This document shows positions 16,956 through 25,439 of a DNA stretch of 64,000 nucleotides, one piece after another (the stretch's first letter is position 1; every line of letters begins with the position of its first letter). The stretch spans positions 124,001 through 188,000 of the forward strand of contig PAMZ01000021.1 in NCBI GenBank assembly GCA_002707495.1, in the 5' to 3' direction. The translations under genes were made by a program, and so were the position numbers. Origin of the DNA: Halobacteriovoraceae bacterium (GTDB lineage Bacteria; Bdellovibrionota; Bacteriovoracia; Bacteriovoracales; Bacteriovoracaceae). A model generated the notes under the pieces. That model was not told the origin of the DNA. It saw only the letters and a program-made list of their open reading frames with translations, and ran no database searches.

Positions 16956-18289
16956 GAGATAAACTCCCCATGGAGTTTTTTTATCGTCTCGTCTGCCTGG
17001 TCATTTGAGACTAGTAAATTGAAATTAAATGCCGAAGCTCCAAGACATACGAGCCGTACGTTTACATCTTCAATGGCAGAAAAAATTCTTTTCCCTAGTC
17101 CTGGTTGGTGAAGCATTTCATTTCCAATAATTGAAACTAGTGAGAAACCAGCTTCTGAATTGACTTCACCAAGTTTGGAGAGCTGCTCAATAAGACGAGT
17201 GTTTTTTAAATTGATTTCATCAGTGGAGATAGCAACAGAAATCTCAGAGGTTGATACACAATCTACTGAGATTTCATTTTCAGTGAAAATATCAAAGATA
17301 CGTCCCATAAAACCAAAAGAGTTCATCATTTTAGGCGTTCTAATTGTGAGAAGGGCCTGATTCGATCTTTTTGCAATGGCGCGAATTAATGGTTTCTCAG
17401 TTACTGATTCGCGAATCCATGTTCCTCTCTCTTCAGCAGCATAACTTGAGCCAACAAAAACGGGAATTTTTTCTCGCATTGCTGGAACAAGGGTTGAGGA
17501 GTGAAGAATCTTTGCTCCATATTGTGCCATCTCGCCAGCTTCATCATAAGAAATTTCATTAATAGGTCTAGCTTGGTTTACAATTCTGGGGTCAGTGGTT
17601 GCAATACCTGCGACATCAGTCCAAATCTCTAAAACATCTGCCTTTACACCTTCAGCAAATAGGGCTGCTGAGTAGTCTGATCCACCACGACCTAATGTTG
17701 TCGTAAAGTCATCATCGTCTGATCCAATATAGCCTTGCCCTACATAAGCGATGGAGCCGTCTAATTTGAAAAAAGCCTCACATTGAGTTCTTATTTTACT
17801 AAGCTGTGGCTTAGCTTTTCCATATTGAGAATTGGTTTTTAAAATTCTTCGACTATCAAAATGTTCAACGCTTTTTTCAGGCCAGGTCATCTTTAAGGCT
17901 TCTGCATATAAAAGAGAAGAAAGTCTTTCACCAAATGAAACCATTCTATCCTTAGCTTTTTCAGAGCACTCACCCAGGAGAAAAATTCCTCTGGTGAGAG
18001 TTTCAAGGTTATTGAAAAGCTCTCTTAATCTTTCGCCTACAAGTTGATCACCTGTTAGGTTTTGAAGAATATCAAAATGTCTCTCTCTTATAGTGAAAAG
18101 CTTTTTTTCGCACTCATTCCATTTGCCACCAACTGATAACTCAACCAATTCATGTAATTGATCTGTGGTTCCATAGGTCGCTGAAACTAGTGTGATAGTA
18201 GAGTTTTGTTTTTTTGAAATCTGAGCAGATCTAAGCATGGCCTCATGATCTTTCATAGAACTGCCACCAAATTTTGATACAACAATCAT
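16952..18289 (-). CDS. lysC: Aspartate kinase with ACT domains
   Basis: 445 residues from the ATG at 18289, preferred to an upstream in-frame ATG at 18355 because GAGG lies 5 bases before it and the protein then begins MIVVSKFGGSSM, the normal start of the family. The kinase domain includes the VSKFGGSSM loop, SFGERLSSLL and TTLGRGGSDYSA; two ACT repeats fill the last 140 residues (from IRAIAKRSNQAL) and would bind lysine or threonine for feedback control. It phosphorylates aspartate, the first step for lysine, DAP, methionine and threonine. First gene of the operon, 90 nt behind a lysine riboswitch, so expression should fall when lysine is abundant. Confidence 0.94.
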   Translation of the reverse strand: MIVVSKFGGSSMKDHEAMLRSAQISKKQNSTITLVSATYGTTDQLHELVELSVGGKWNECEKKLFTIRERHFDILQNLTGDQLVGERLRELFNNLETLTRGIFLLGECSEKAKDRMVSFGERLSSLLYAEALKMTWPEKSVEHFDSRRILKTNSQYGKAKPQLSKIRTQCEAFFKLDGSIAYVGQGYIGSDDDDFTTTLGRGGSDYSAALFAEGVKADVLEIWTDVAGIATTDPRIVNQARPINEISYDEAGEMAQYGAKILHSSTLVPAMREKIPVFVGSSYAAEERGTWIRESVTEKPLIRAIAKRSNQALLTIRTPKMMNSFGFMGRIFDIFTENEISVDCVSTSEISVAISTDEINLKNTRLIEQLSKLGEVNSEAGFSLVSIIGNEMLHQPGLGKRIFSAIEDVNVRLVCLGASAFNFNLLVSNDQADETIKKLHGEFIS

Positions 18290-18378
18290 TTTTTCCTCGC
18301 TATTGGGCATAGATTTTCTGGCCAAATTATACCTTTTGGAGGAGCGATAAGACAAAGTTTTGGGAGGAAAAACAAGGT

Positions 18379-18543
18379 CCTAAAGCTCTCCATGAGGTAT
18401 TATTAGCTCATGACAGCAAGGAGGGTTCAACCTCTCTCACCAACCGCGACTTTCCCACCATCACGATTTCGGCATCCACCCCCTAGGTAAGTTTCATCGA
18501 TTTGGGATCTCCACTTACTTACTGGGCAATGCACCTCTTTAAG
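18379..18543 (-). ncRNA. Lysine riboswitch (L box) in the lysC leader
   Basis: On the minus strand the leader carries the L-box core in order: AGAGGTGC near 18540-18531, AGTA followed by a GGAGAT turn (P2), GCCGAA (18473-18468), GGTTGAACC capping a stem (18432-18422) and CTGTCAT (18416-18410). The ends pair as P1: CTTAAAG (18543-18537) with CTTTAGG (18385-18379), seven pairs with one G-U. This five-helix aptamer binds L-lysine. Downstream, TTTTTCCTC at 18372-18364 is the exact complement of GAGGAAAAA (18298-18290), the lysC ribosome binding site, which points to control of translation. The whole 342-base gap between lysC and asd is taken up by this leader and the two promoter regions. Confidence 0.93.
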
Positions 18544-18552
18544 TTCTTTCAG

Positions 18553-18580
18553 TCTATAGCATGCAACGATTGAAAATCAA
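18553..18580 (-). promoter_or_regulatory. Candidate sigma-70 promoter of the lysC operon
   Basis: On the minus strand TTGATT (18580-18575) and TATAGA (18558-18553) are separated by 16 bases. A start site about 7 bases further would fall near 18546, three bases before the first paired base of the lysine riboswitch, which is the position expected for an aptamer at the very 5' end of the transcript. Confidence 0.5.
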
Positions 18581-18631
18581 GTTTACAATTAAGAATTTTG
18601 CGAGAAAATGCTGGCAACAGGAGTTTTTTAT

Positions 18632-19729
18632 ATGAAAAAAGTAGGAATTGTTGGCTGGAGAGGAATGGTTGGTTCAGTATTAATGGACCGTTTCAAAATT
18701 GAAGGGGATCATAAAAAATTTAAATCTTATCTTTTTTCTACTTCACTTAAGGGCGAAAAAGCACCTGATATCGAAAATACTCACGAGACAGTACTTGATT
18801 CAGAGAGTCTTGAAGAATTAAGTGAGATGGATTTTATCATCACTTGCCAAGGTGGAGATTATACTAAGGCCATTCATCCCAAGCTTAGAAATGCAGGCTG
18901 GAAGGGAATCTGGATAGACGCTGCTTCGGCAAAGAGAATGGATGAAGAGGCGATAATTGTTTTAGATCCTCTCAACAGAGATCAAATTGAAAAAGGACTA
19001 AACTCCGGTATCAAAGATTTTATCGGAGGTAATTGTACTGTTAGTCTTATGCTGATGGGTCTTAGCGGACTTTTTAAGGAAGGACTTATTGAGTGGATGA
19101 GCAGTATGACTTATCAGGCAGCTAGTGGGGCTGGGGCCAAGAATATGTTAGAGCTCCTTGATCAAATGCAGTTTATTTCAAATGAATATGACAATAATAA
19201 AAATGCGGCTGCCCTTTTAGTGGAAAAAGAAATTCAAGCTAAAATCAATTCTTCTGCATTTCCACAAAATAATTTTGGCTATCCACTGGCCTTATCGCTT
19301 CTTCCTTGGATTGATACAAAGGTGGAGAGTGGACAATCTCGTGAAGAATGGAAAGCACAAGTCGAAGCGAACAAGATTCTGGGGACCGATAAAACGATTC
19401 CCATTGATGGAACTTGTGTAAGAGTAGGTGCACTTCGTTGTCACTCACAAGCTTTTACGATCAAATTAAAAAAATCAGTAGATATTGAAACTATTGAATC
19501 TTTGATTCGAGAAGGTAATGAGTGGGTAGAGTTTGTTGAAAATGAAAAAGAGACGACTCTCTCAAAGCTCACTCCGGCCCATGTAAGTGGTACGTTGAAA
19601 ATCCCCGTAGGCAGAGTTCGAAAAATGACTTTAGGCGATCAATTTTTAAATGCTTTTAGTATTGGAGACCAGCTTCTTTGGGGGGCGGCGGAACCCTTGC
19701 GACGAACATTATTAATGGCGATTGAATAA
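18632..19729 (+). CDS. asd: Aspartate-semialdehyde dehydrogenase
   Basis: 365 residues from the ATG at 18632, which has AGGAG 8 bases upstream and gives the family start MKKVGIVGWRGMVGSVLM; an in-frame ATG at 18608 lacks a ribosome binding site. The NADP-binding loop GWRGMVG, the catalytic Cys in GGNCTVSLML (about residue 134) and TYQAASGAGAKNMLELL mark the Gram-negative type of Asd. It reduces aspartyl phosphate to aspartate semialdehyde. The gene is divergent from lysC and shares the 18290-18631 region with the lysine riboswitch, but it is on the other strand and so not under its control. Confidence 0.94.
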   Translation: MKKVGIVGWRGMVGSVLMDRFKIEGDHKKFKSYLFSTSLKGEKAPDIENTHETVLDSESLEELSEMDFIITCQGGDYTKAIHPKLRNAGWKGIWIDAASAKRMDEEAIIVLDPLNRDQIEKGLNSGIKDFIGGNCTVSLMLMGLSGLFKEGLIEWMSSMTYQAASGAGAKNMLELLDQMQFISNEYDNNKNAAALLVEKEIQAKINSSAFPQNNFGYPLALSLLPWIDTKVESGQSREEWKAQVEANKILGTDKTIPIDGTCVRVGALRCHSQAFTIKLKKSVDIETIESLIREGNEWVEFVENEKETTLSKLTPAHVSGTLKIPVGRVRKMTLGDQFLNAFSIGDQLLWGAAEPLRRTLLMAIE

Positions 19730-19825
19730 CTCCAAAAAATATCAATATTATTAGCGACTTAGCGTTACAGTGTAAAAAAGACGCGATGCATTGTTGTGCG
19801 GATCGAACTAGAGTAAATTCCCTGG

Positions 19826-20992
19826 ATGAAAATAAAGCCTCTCATACTCTTTTTTGGTATCACCCTTAATATATCAGCTGCTGAAGGTAAATCTCTTGTT
19901 GAGATTAACCAGGAACTTTTCAGAGCCACTCATCAAAAAGCTGCAAAATTAGCAGTGATTCATTGTGAATATAAATACTGGCTAGACACTCCAGAGGTTG
20001 AAGTTATAGGCCAACAATTTGTTCCCGGTCTGTTTGCTGGCAGTCAGTTTCGTATCGGGGAAGGTTTAGTCTCTATTGTTGCAAGCGAAGGGGGAACTAA
20101 AGGAAGACTCGAATTCCAAGTAAATGGAGTCGAGATTCCGGCTTATCTTGGAGGATTAGATAATATTAATATCGATCTATCTCATATGGATCCGACTCAA
20201 GCAGAAATTGCTAGAGACTACAAATTAGATCAACTTTCATGCTTTTTAGAATTAGGACGTGAAAAACAATACTTAATTAGCCAACCAGAAATTCACATCA
20301 ATATGCATCCCCATCCAGGATATGATGTTGATGGAGAGAGCTTAGCTGGTATGCAAAGAGAACTGAATATTCCCGGAAGACAAAATCTAGTCTTAATTGA
20401 CGATGATATAAGTAATCTAACTGCCGCAAGAAATGCTAATTTTAATACACTTCTTCAAACGGAAAATCCCGTTATGAGTTATGATGCAAGTTTTGGTGCT
20501 CCAGATTTAGAATTCCCGCTTGGAGTTGATATTCGCCTCTCTCAAGCAGGACATAATAAATTCTTAGTACCTAACCCTGATCAGACAATCGTTTATACTG
20601 GTGGAAATCATAATTTTTGTATTCTAAATAATACACGAAGAGTCCTCCATGGGTTCATGGAAAATCCTCTGAGGCGATCCATTAGGTTTGAATATGTATT
20701 AGATTCAGTTGTCGTTCAGCGAGGTTCTTGGCTTAGAAGAGCAAGGGTTAGTAGGAGAGTCTTTAATCGCTCTAATCTCTTGAGTAATGTGCTCAGAAAT
20801 ATGAGTGATAGAGATCGCGAAAAATATCTAAGAGCTTATTTTGATTATTTTAAAAATAGCTATCTTTCAGAAAAACAATATTATTACTCCAAAGCTCATA
20901 TAAGTCTTAGCGGTATTGAAGGTCATGAGTATAGCGAAATAGTAGATGGACTTGGAGAGCAAGAAATATCCATTGAGTTGGTTTTTAGATAA
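19826..20992 (+). CDS. Exported protein of unknown function
   Basis: 388 residues with a signal peptide (MKIKPLILFFGITLNISA). The mature part contains a segment with three histidines, IHINMHPHPGYDVDGESLAG (about 153-172), and a basic region rich in arginine (RGSWLRRARVSRRVFNRS, about 300). I do not recognise the family. An 11-bp perfect palindrome TTACAGTGTAA lies upstream at 19765-19775. No strong SD precedes the ATG. It is followed after 15 bp by a putative porin and then a giant lipoprotein, so the three may form an envelope group. Confidence 0.72.
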   Translation: MKIKPLILFFGITLNISAAEGKSLVEINQELFRATHQKAAKLAVIHCEYKYWLDTPEVEVIGQQFVPGLFAGSQFRIGEGLVSIVASEGGTKGRLEFQVNGVEIPAYLGGLDNINIDLSHMDPTQAEIARDYKLDQLSCFLELGREKQYLISQPEIHINMHPHPGYDVDGESLAGMQRELNIPGRQNLVLIDDDISNLTAARNANFNTLLQTENPVMSYDASFGAPDLEFPLGVDIRLSQAGHNKFLVPNPDQTIVYTGGNHNFCILNNTRRVLHGFMENPLRRSIRFEYVLDSVVVQRGSWLRRARVSRRVFNRSNLLSNVLRNMSDRDREKYLRAYFDYFKNSYLSEKQYYYSKAHISLSGIEGHEYSEIVDGLGEQEISIELVFR

Positions 20993-21007
20993 GACTATAA
21001 TTGTCTT

Positions 21008-22054
21008 ATGATAAAAATCCTATTTGCGCTCTTAGTATGCTCGTCCGTTTTTGCGACTCCACTTGATCTAGAAGTTTTAAATATTAGATCTGGTATTCAT
21101 TTTGATTATGTAGAAGGTCAGGATATTGACTCTAGACTATTCGGTTACCGTTTTAGAATCGATGCGGAAGATGAAGTTACTAACGATATTTCAATGTTTT
21201 TTTCAGCCTCTGCTATTTTAGAGACAGGATCAAATGAGGTCGTCGCTAGCCAAACTGAATTTGCTCCCTTAGAAACAGTTGTCTTAAACTCTGGTGGGAT
21301 TAAATATGAGCCTTTTGATTTTATTATTCTAAAAATTGGCGCTCTCTCTCCGAGAGAATATAATTCACCACTACTTATGACGAGTGCACCTGTCGTTGGT
21401 GCTCAGCAAATCCTTGATTTAGGAATAATTTATGTAAAATCTTTGCAGGCCATACCTAATAATAATAGATTAGCTAGGCGAGTAGGGACATTAGAAAATG
21501 GTACTCCCGCCTTATTTGTTCATACTCTTGGTCTTAAATATAAGGATTATTTAAAATTAGAAGCCTCTAGATTTTCGTATCAAGACTTAGCTCCTAATAT
21601 CGCTGTAGACTCTAGACAATTTGGTAACTCTACAAATCAAGCAGGGGGTGAGGCTGAAAGATTTCTGTATGCATTTAATGGCGTTAACGTCATGGTAGAT
21701 TCAAAACTACCTTTAGGTGCTTTTGCTCTCGGAGTTTATGGACAGTATATATTTAATGAAGATGCACCGGAAGAGCGTAATGAGGGCTACCGTGCAGGGG
21801 GAAGATTTTTTTATAAATCCCTAGGTATTGAAGGTGAAGCTTTTAAAAATGAGTCTGATACCAGTCCTGGCTTTTATAATAGTAAGTATTATGGGCATAA
21901 TAATATTGAAGGGCAGGCGATTGGTATTTTTAGAGAGACTAAGGTCGATCAATTCAATTTAAAATACTATCATTTTGAACCAATTGAGGATAATGCTATC
22001 CAATTCGAAACCGACATAGTGACTTTTAACTGGTCCTTAAAGTACGATCTTTAA
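21008..22054 (+). CDS. Putative outer membrane porin-like protein
   Basis: 348 residues with a short signal peptide (MIKILFALLVCSSVFA). The mature protein has no long hydrophobic helix but many alternating strands with aromatic residues and ends in WSLKYDL, which fits an outer-membrane beta-barrel of about 14-16 strands. The opening DLEVLNIRSGIHFDYVEGQD and the passage GGIKYEPFDFIILKIGALSP resemble porin-like proteins that bear a short periplasmic start. The family is not recognised. It starts 15 bp after the preceding exported protein. Substrate unknown. Confidence 0.68.
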   Translation: MIKILFALLVCSSVFATPLDLEVLNIRSGIHFDYVEGQDIDSRLFGYRFRIDAEDEVTNDISMFFSASAILETGSNEVVASQTEFAPLETVVLNSGGIKYEPFDFIILKIGALSPREYNSPLLMTSAPVVGAQQILDLGIIYVKSLQAIPNNNRLARRVGTLENGTPALFVHTLGLKYKDYLKLEASRFSYQDLAPNIAVDSRQFGNSTNQAGGEAERFLYAFNGVNVMVDSKLPLGAFALGVYGQYIFNEDAPEERNEGYRAGGRFFYKSLGIEGEAFKNESDTSPGFYNSKYYGHNNIEGQAIGIFRETKVDQFNLKYYHFEPIEDNAIQFETDIVTFNWSLKYDL

Positions 22055-22093
22055 AAGCTTGTCTGTCTAAAATTTAAACAACTGTCTAAAACA

Positions 22094-22122
22094 TTGACAG
22101 TCATCATGACACTTCTTAATTT
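22094..22122 (+). promoter_or_regulatory. Candidate sigma-70 promoter with palindromic spacer
   Basis: TTGACA at 22094-22099 and TAATTT at 22117-22122 are 17 bases apart. The spacer begins with the perfect 11-bp palindrome GTCATCATGAC (22100-22110), a plausible operator. The same stretch is rich in TGTC and GACA half-sites (22060, 22064, 22083, 22096, 22108), so it may instead be an activator site for the sigma-54 promoter about 60 bp downstream. Confidence 0.35.
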
Positions 22123-22161
22123 TTTCTTCATGCAGTTTCAATAAGCTATGTTCGAAGATTA

Positions 22162-22178
22162 TTGGAATCGTTTTTGCA
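22162..22178 (+). promoter_or_regulatory. Candidate sigma-54 promoter for the giant lipoprotein
   Basis: TTGGAATCGTTTTTGCA has the invariant GG at -24 and GC at -12 with exactly 10 bases between, and a perfect TTGCA at -12. The start site would be near 22189, 31 bases before the ATG. The -24 element deviates from TGGCACG after TGG. The TGTC/GACA cluster 80-130 bp upstream is where an enhancer-binding protein would sit. Confidence 0.5.
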
Positions 22179-22219
22179 GCTTATAGCACCGTGTACTTTA
22201 ATTTTTATAACGGTGGAAA

Positions 22220-25200
22220 ATGAAATCATTAACTTATCTATTATTAGTGTTAGTTTTATTGGCCTGTGGTGAGTCAGATGTCAAAGATATCAACAGGAGC
22301 AATGATAATGCTGCTTTTGCCTTTGACCAAGTTCAAGTAGTGGCCTTCGATACTAGACCGAGTGATCCGAATTGGCCTGATCTAAAGGACAAGGCTTTAG
22401 TAAGTTTAAGAACTTGTGTACAAGATTCGCAATATCAGCAACCTATTGTGGGAGAGAATTTTGAGATCATCTCACAAAATGCTACTTCAACTTCAAGGTC
22501 AAACACAAACGGATGTATTAGTTGGTCAGAAGAATTTAATTATAATTATCTTGCTAATGAAGCTTATATTGAAATTAGTGGAGTCATGGAAGGAAAAGAC
22601 AATTTCAAGGGACGAAGAACATATTCTGTTGCTTTAAACCCATGGCTTAGACAAGCATCGGATTTAAATTTTAGCCGCTACCAAAGAGTGGTTAGCCTTG
22701 CGGATGCTGCGATCGTTTCAGACCTTGATAATCATATTGAAACTCGAAACTATAATATTGTGGTCAAAGAGAAAATATTTAGTGCGACTCAAACATCCCT
22801 AACTTTAGAAATTACCACAAATCCTGAACTTTTAAGACATGGTCTTGATGGTGGGCTTTTAAAAGAGCCTCTTACAGGTGGAACATTCAATATGCAGTTC
22901 TTAATGGTGGCAAGAAGTGGTTCTGGAGAGCGCACTGTGCTCGCAGATAGCTCGAGAACAGTTAGAGTAGGAAGAGATGGTCAAATTAGAACAGAAGTAG
23001 ATTTTAATCTTACAGCTGGGGTTAATCCGCAAGATGAAATTGAGCTTGGAGTTAAGATCACTTCAGCAGATCCAAGTAGAGATCTCGGGTACGATGAAGG
23101 TTTGATTGAATTGGGTGTTCTCGATGGAACTATTTCTAGAGAGCTCAGCAACGATACCGGAGTTCCTTTATCGCTACTTCTTGCGTTGAAAAACAATGAT
23201 AATGCCGTAGATGAAAATCCAGATAATTTTGGGTTTATTATAGAGACAGTGAGAATTGATAGAAAGAGTGAAACTGGAAATAATTTATCTTCAACAAGCT
23301 CTCACTCTACAGTAGAAGCCGAGTTTACGGTTCCCATGGTTTCCCCAGTAGTTCATGAGCCTATTAGAAATCATAATTTTCAATTGACGCTTATTGATCA
23401 AGAAACGAATCAGACAGTTTTTGATGATAGAATTTCGACTCAAACAGGTACTGGTAATCTCGTGTTTCGAACTAGTTTTGATTTTAGAAGATACAATCAA
23501 AGAAGATGGAAACCTTATCTTTTACGGATCTCTTCAGAAGATGCACCTTACGTTGATGTAACTAAAGAAAGAGTTGTCTATGTTAACCCATGGATATCCA
23601 CTTCAGATTTTGGAATTGATTCAAACGTGGCCACACCTCCAGAATCAAGTAGTGAGAATAATACAGAGATTTATATTTCTGGTTTTAATTATAGAATCGA
23701 TGGAGATATTCCTAGTAGCTTTAGTGTTAATAAAAGTCTTGATTTAAAATTCAATAAACAAATCAACCTTAGATTTAGACCGAAACTTAAAATGGACCAT
23801 GATTTTACCGGAGGAGATACAGCAAGTTATCCTCCTATAGTAAATGGAACTTATAATATTCGGTTTTTACTTTTAAGCCCAAATAGCAGTACTGATTTTG
23901 ATGGAACTCAGGATGTGGACTTAAGTCAGTTTCACACTTTAACAGCTGGTGAAAGCGAAGCAAGAGTTCAAAACGGCATGGTGGATGTTGATATAGATTT
24001 TCCTCTGCTATTTACTGATTACCCACTTTATAGTGGAAAAAATGTAGTTCTTATAGAAATGCGCTCAACTGAAAGGGATTCAGAGCTTAGACCGGGTTAT
24101 TTTGTGGGTCACTTTACTGGATATCAGGGTTCAGGAAGAGTAGAAACCTCGGAAGCCAATTTTATGAGGCTTACTACTGGAAATTTATATATTGCGCAAG
24201 ACCTTATAAGCCGCATCTCAAATGTACGAAGAAAACTTGAAAATATTGATACCACGACTAATTTTTTAAATATTTTTGTTGGCGAGCTAAGAAAAATTAC
24301 TCCTATGGTTCCAGCATTTGATCATCGAAATTTTAGACTTGGAGAAGTAAGGTCACAGGTACAATACTGGAGCACTCAAAATTCTTTTAAACGATTAACT
24401 AATGCGAGGTCATCTGCTGCGTCTTTAGATCAAATGATTTTGGAGGCGAGTATTCCTGTTAACTCTACATTATCAAGCGATATTTGTAAGGTGATGTTTA
24501 ATAAAAACGAAAGAACTGTTGAAACAGTTACTTACGCAGGTGCCTCAATGGGATACAATCCTCCGGTAGAATTCGTGACCGTAGGTATGCATTATGAGGA
24601 GTGTAAAAAGAATCCAGGAGCTTACTTATCTCTAGATAGACTTGAGCATGTTGTACGAGTCCTTGGCAATGTTCGCAATGACAGAGTTGATAATACAAAC
24701 TCAATTTCTAGGTCTCAAGCTTACTTCATCTCAAGAGGGCAAACATTTTTTGCTCAAACAGGAATTCGTGAATCAGAGTATTTTCAACATGGTTGGCATG
24801 TTGGGGCAGGAGTGGAAGCTGGAAAATTTGGAATGTTTTTAGCGGGAGATTATGGCGCTCAAGGTGGTTACCGAAGAGATCTCTATACGATGAATGCAGA
24901 TTCTGAGCAATTAGGAAATCTGAGACGTATTATCAATCAAGACGGTTTAAGACTTCCCTATACTAGATATGACATGAGCTTTGATCTCAGAACGAAAACA
25001 TGTCTATTCATTACAGGAAAACCTGTGGAAATTGAATTGCCAATAAGACATAGAACTTCACATATGTTGAGTTGGCTCACAGACAGAGAGCCACCAAGAG
25101 GGGTCATTCAATCTCCAAAGAGACTTTATATCTGCAGTGATACTATCAGGAATAGAAGGAAAAGCGAGAGCTATTATTTCGTAAGATCAGAGATCAAACC

Positions 25201-25438
25201 TAACGGAAATGGTGATGGTGCCTTAACTAGAAATTCAATGGTCAATGTGATCAGAGGCCGGAGAAATTTTGAAAAGTTCAGAGAGCTACAAATTGAGAGT
25301 GATCGCGCATTAGTCATTCACGAAAATGACGATAGTTCAGTTGTTCAAAGCTATCAAAACTATGTCAGAAATCGTGCGACGGATACCCTTAGATATAAAG
25401 ACCGTATGGGAGTAGGATTCCCAGGATTAATTGAATAA
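22220..25438 (+). CDS. Giant exported lipoprotein with A-B-A-B repeat architecture
   Basis: 1072 residues. The signal ends in the lipobox LLAC (Cys16), so it should be lipid-anchored. I see two types of beta-rich module repeated in order: A at about 74-145 (PIVGENFEI to NPWLRQASDLNFSRY), B at about 215-297 (GGTFNMQFLM to DLGYDEGLIELG), A again at about 380-460 (PIRNHNFQLTL to NPWISTSDFGID) and B at about 541-625 (NGTYNIRFLLL to RPGYFVGHFTG). The C-terminal 420 residues form a separate region with few cysteines and no known signature. The modules look Ig-like or transthyretin-like. Function unknown; adhesion or a surface scaffold is possible. A sigma-54 promoter candidate precedes it. Confidence 0.8.
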   Translation: MKSLTYLLLVLVLLACGESDVKDINRSNDNAAFAFDQVQVVAFDTRPSDPNWPDLKDKALVSLRTCVQDSQYQQPIVGENFEIISQNATSTSRSNTNGCISWSEEFNYNYLANEAYIEISGVMEGKDNFKGRRTYSVALNPWLRQASDLNFSRYQRVVSLADAAIVSDLDNHIETRNYNIVVKEKIFSATQTSLTLEITTNPELLRHGLDGGLLKEPLTGGTFNMQFLMVARSGSGERTVLADSSRTVRVGRDGQIRTEVDFNLTAGVNPQDEIELGVKITSADPSRDLGYDEGLIELGVLDGTISRELSNDTGVPLSLLLALKNNDNAVDENPDNFGFIIETVRIDRKSETGNNLSSTSSHSTVEAEFTVPMVSPVVHEPIRNHNFQLTLIDQETNQTVFDDRISTQTGTGNLVFRTSFDFRRYNQRRWKPYLLRISSEDAPYVDVTKERVVYVNPWISTSDFGIDSNVATPPESSSENNTEIYISGFNYRIDGDIPSSFSVNKSLDLKFNKQINLRFRPKLKMDHDFTGGDTASYPPIVNGTYNIRFLLLSPNSSTDFDGTQDVDLSQFHTLTAGESEARVQNGMVDVDIDFPLLFTDYPLYSGKNVVLIEMRSTERDSELRPGYFVGHFTGYQGSGRVETSEANFMRLTTGNLYIAQDLISRISNVRRKLENIDTTTNFLNIFVGELRKITPMVPAFDHRNFRLGEVRSQVQYWSTQNSFKRLTNARSSAASLDQMILEASIPVNSTLSSDICKVMFNKNERTVETVTYAGASMGYNPPVEFVTVGMHYEECKKNPGAYLSLDRLEHVVRVLGNVRNDRVDNTNSISRSQAYFISRGQTFFAQTGIRESEYFQHGWHVGAGVEAGKFGMFLAGDYGAQGGYRRDLYTMNADSEQLGNLRRIINQDGLRLPYTRYDMSFDLRTKTCLFITGKPVEIELPIRHRTSHMLSWLTDREPPRGVIQSPKRLYICSDTIRNRRKSESYYFVRSEIKPNGNGDGALTRNSMVNVIRGRRNFEKFRELQIESDRALVIHENDDSSVVQSYQNYVRNRATDTLRYKDRMGVGFPGLIE

Positions 25439-25439
25439 T

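Noticed and set aside
18290-18355. Upstream in-frame ATG at 18355 giving lysC a 22-residue N-terminal extension
   Set aside because: The ATG at 18289 has GAGG at the right distance and gives the standard family start. The extension would also be translated through the riboswitch platform.
18608-18631. Earlier in-frame ATG for asd
   Set aside because: AGGAG lies between the two ATGs, and the second gives the family start MKKVGIVGWRG.
19765-19775. Perfect palindrome TTACAGTGTAA upstream of the 19826 gene
   Set aside because: Eleven bases of symmetric AT-rich sequence is expected by chance, and no promoter element is clearly placed around it.
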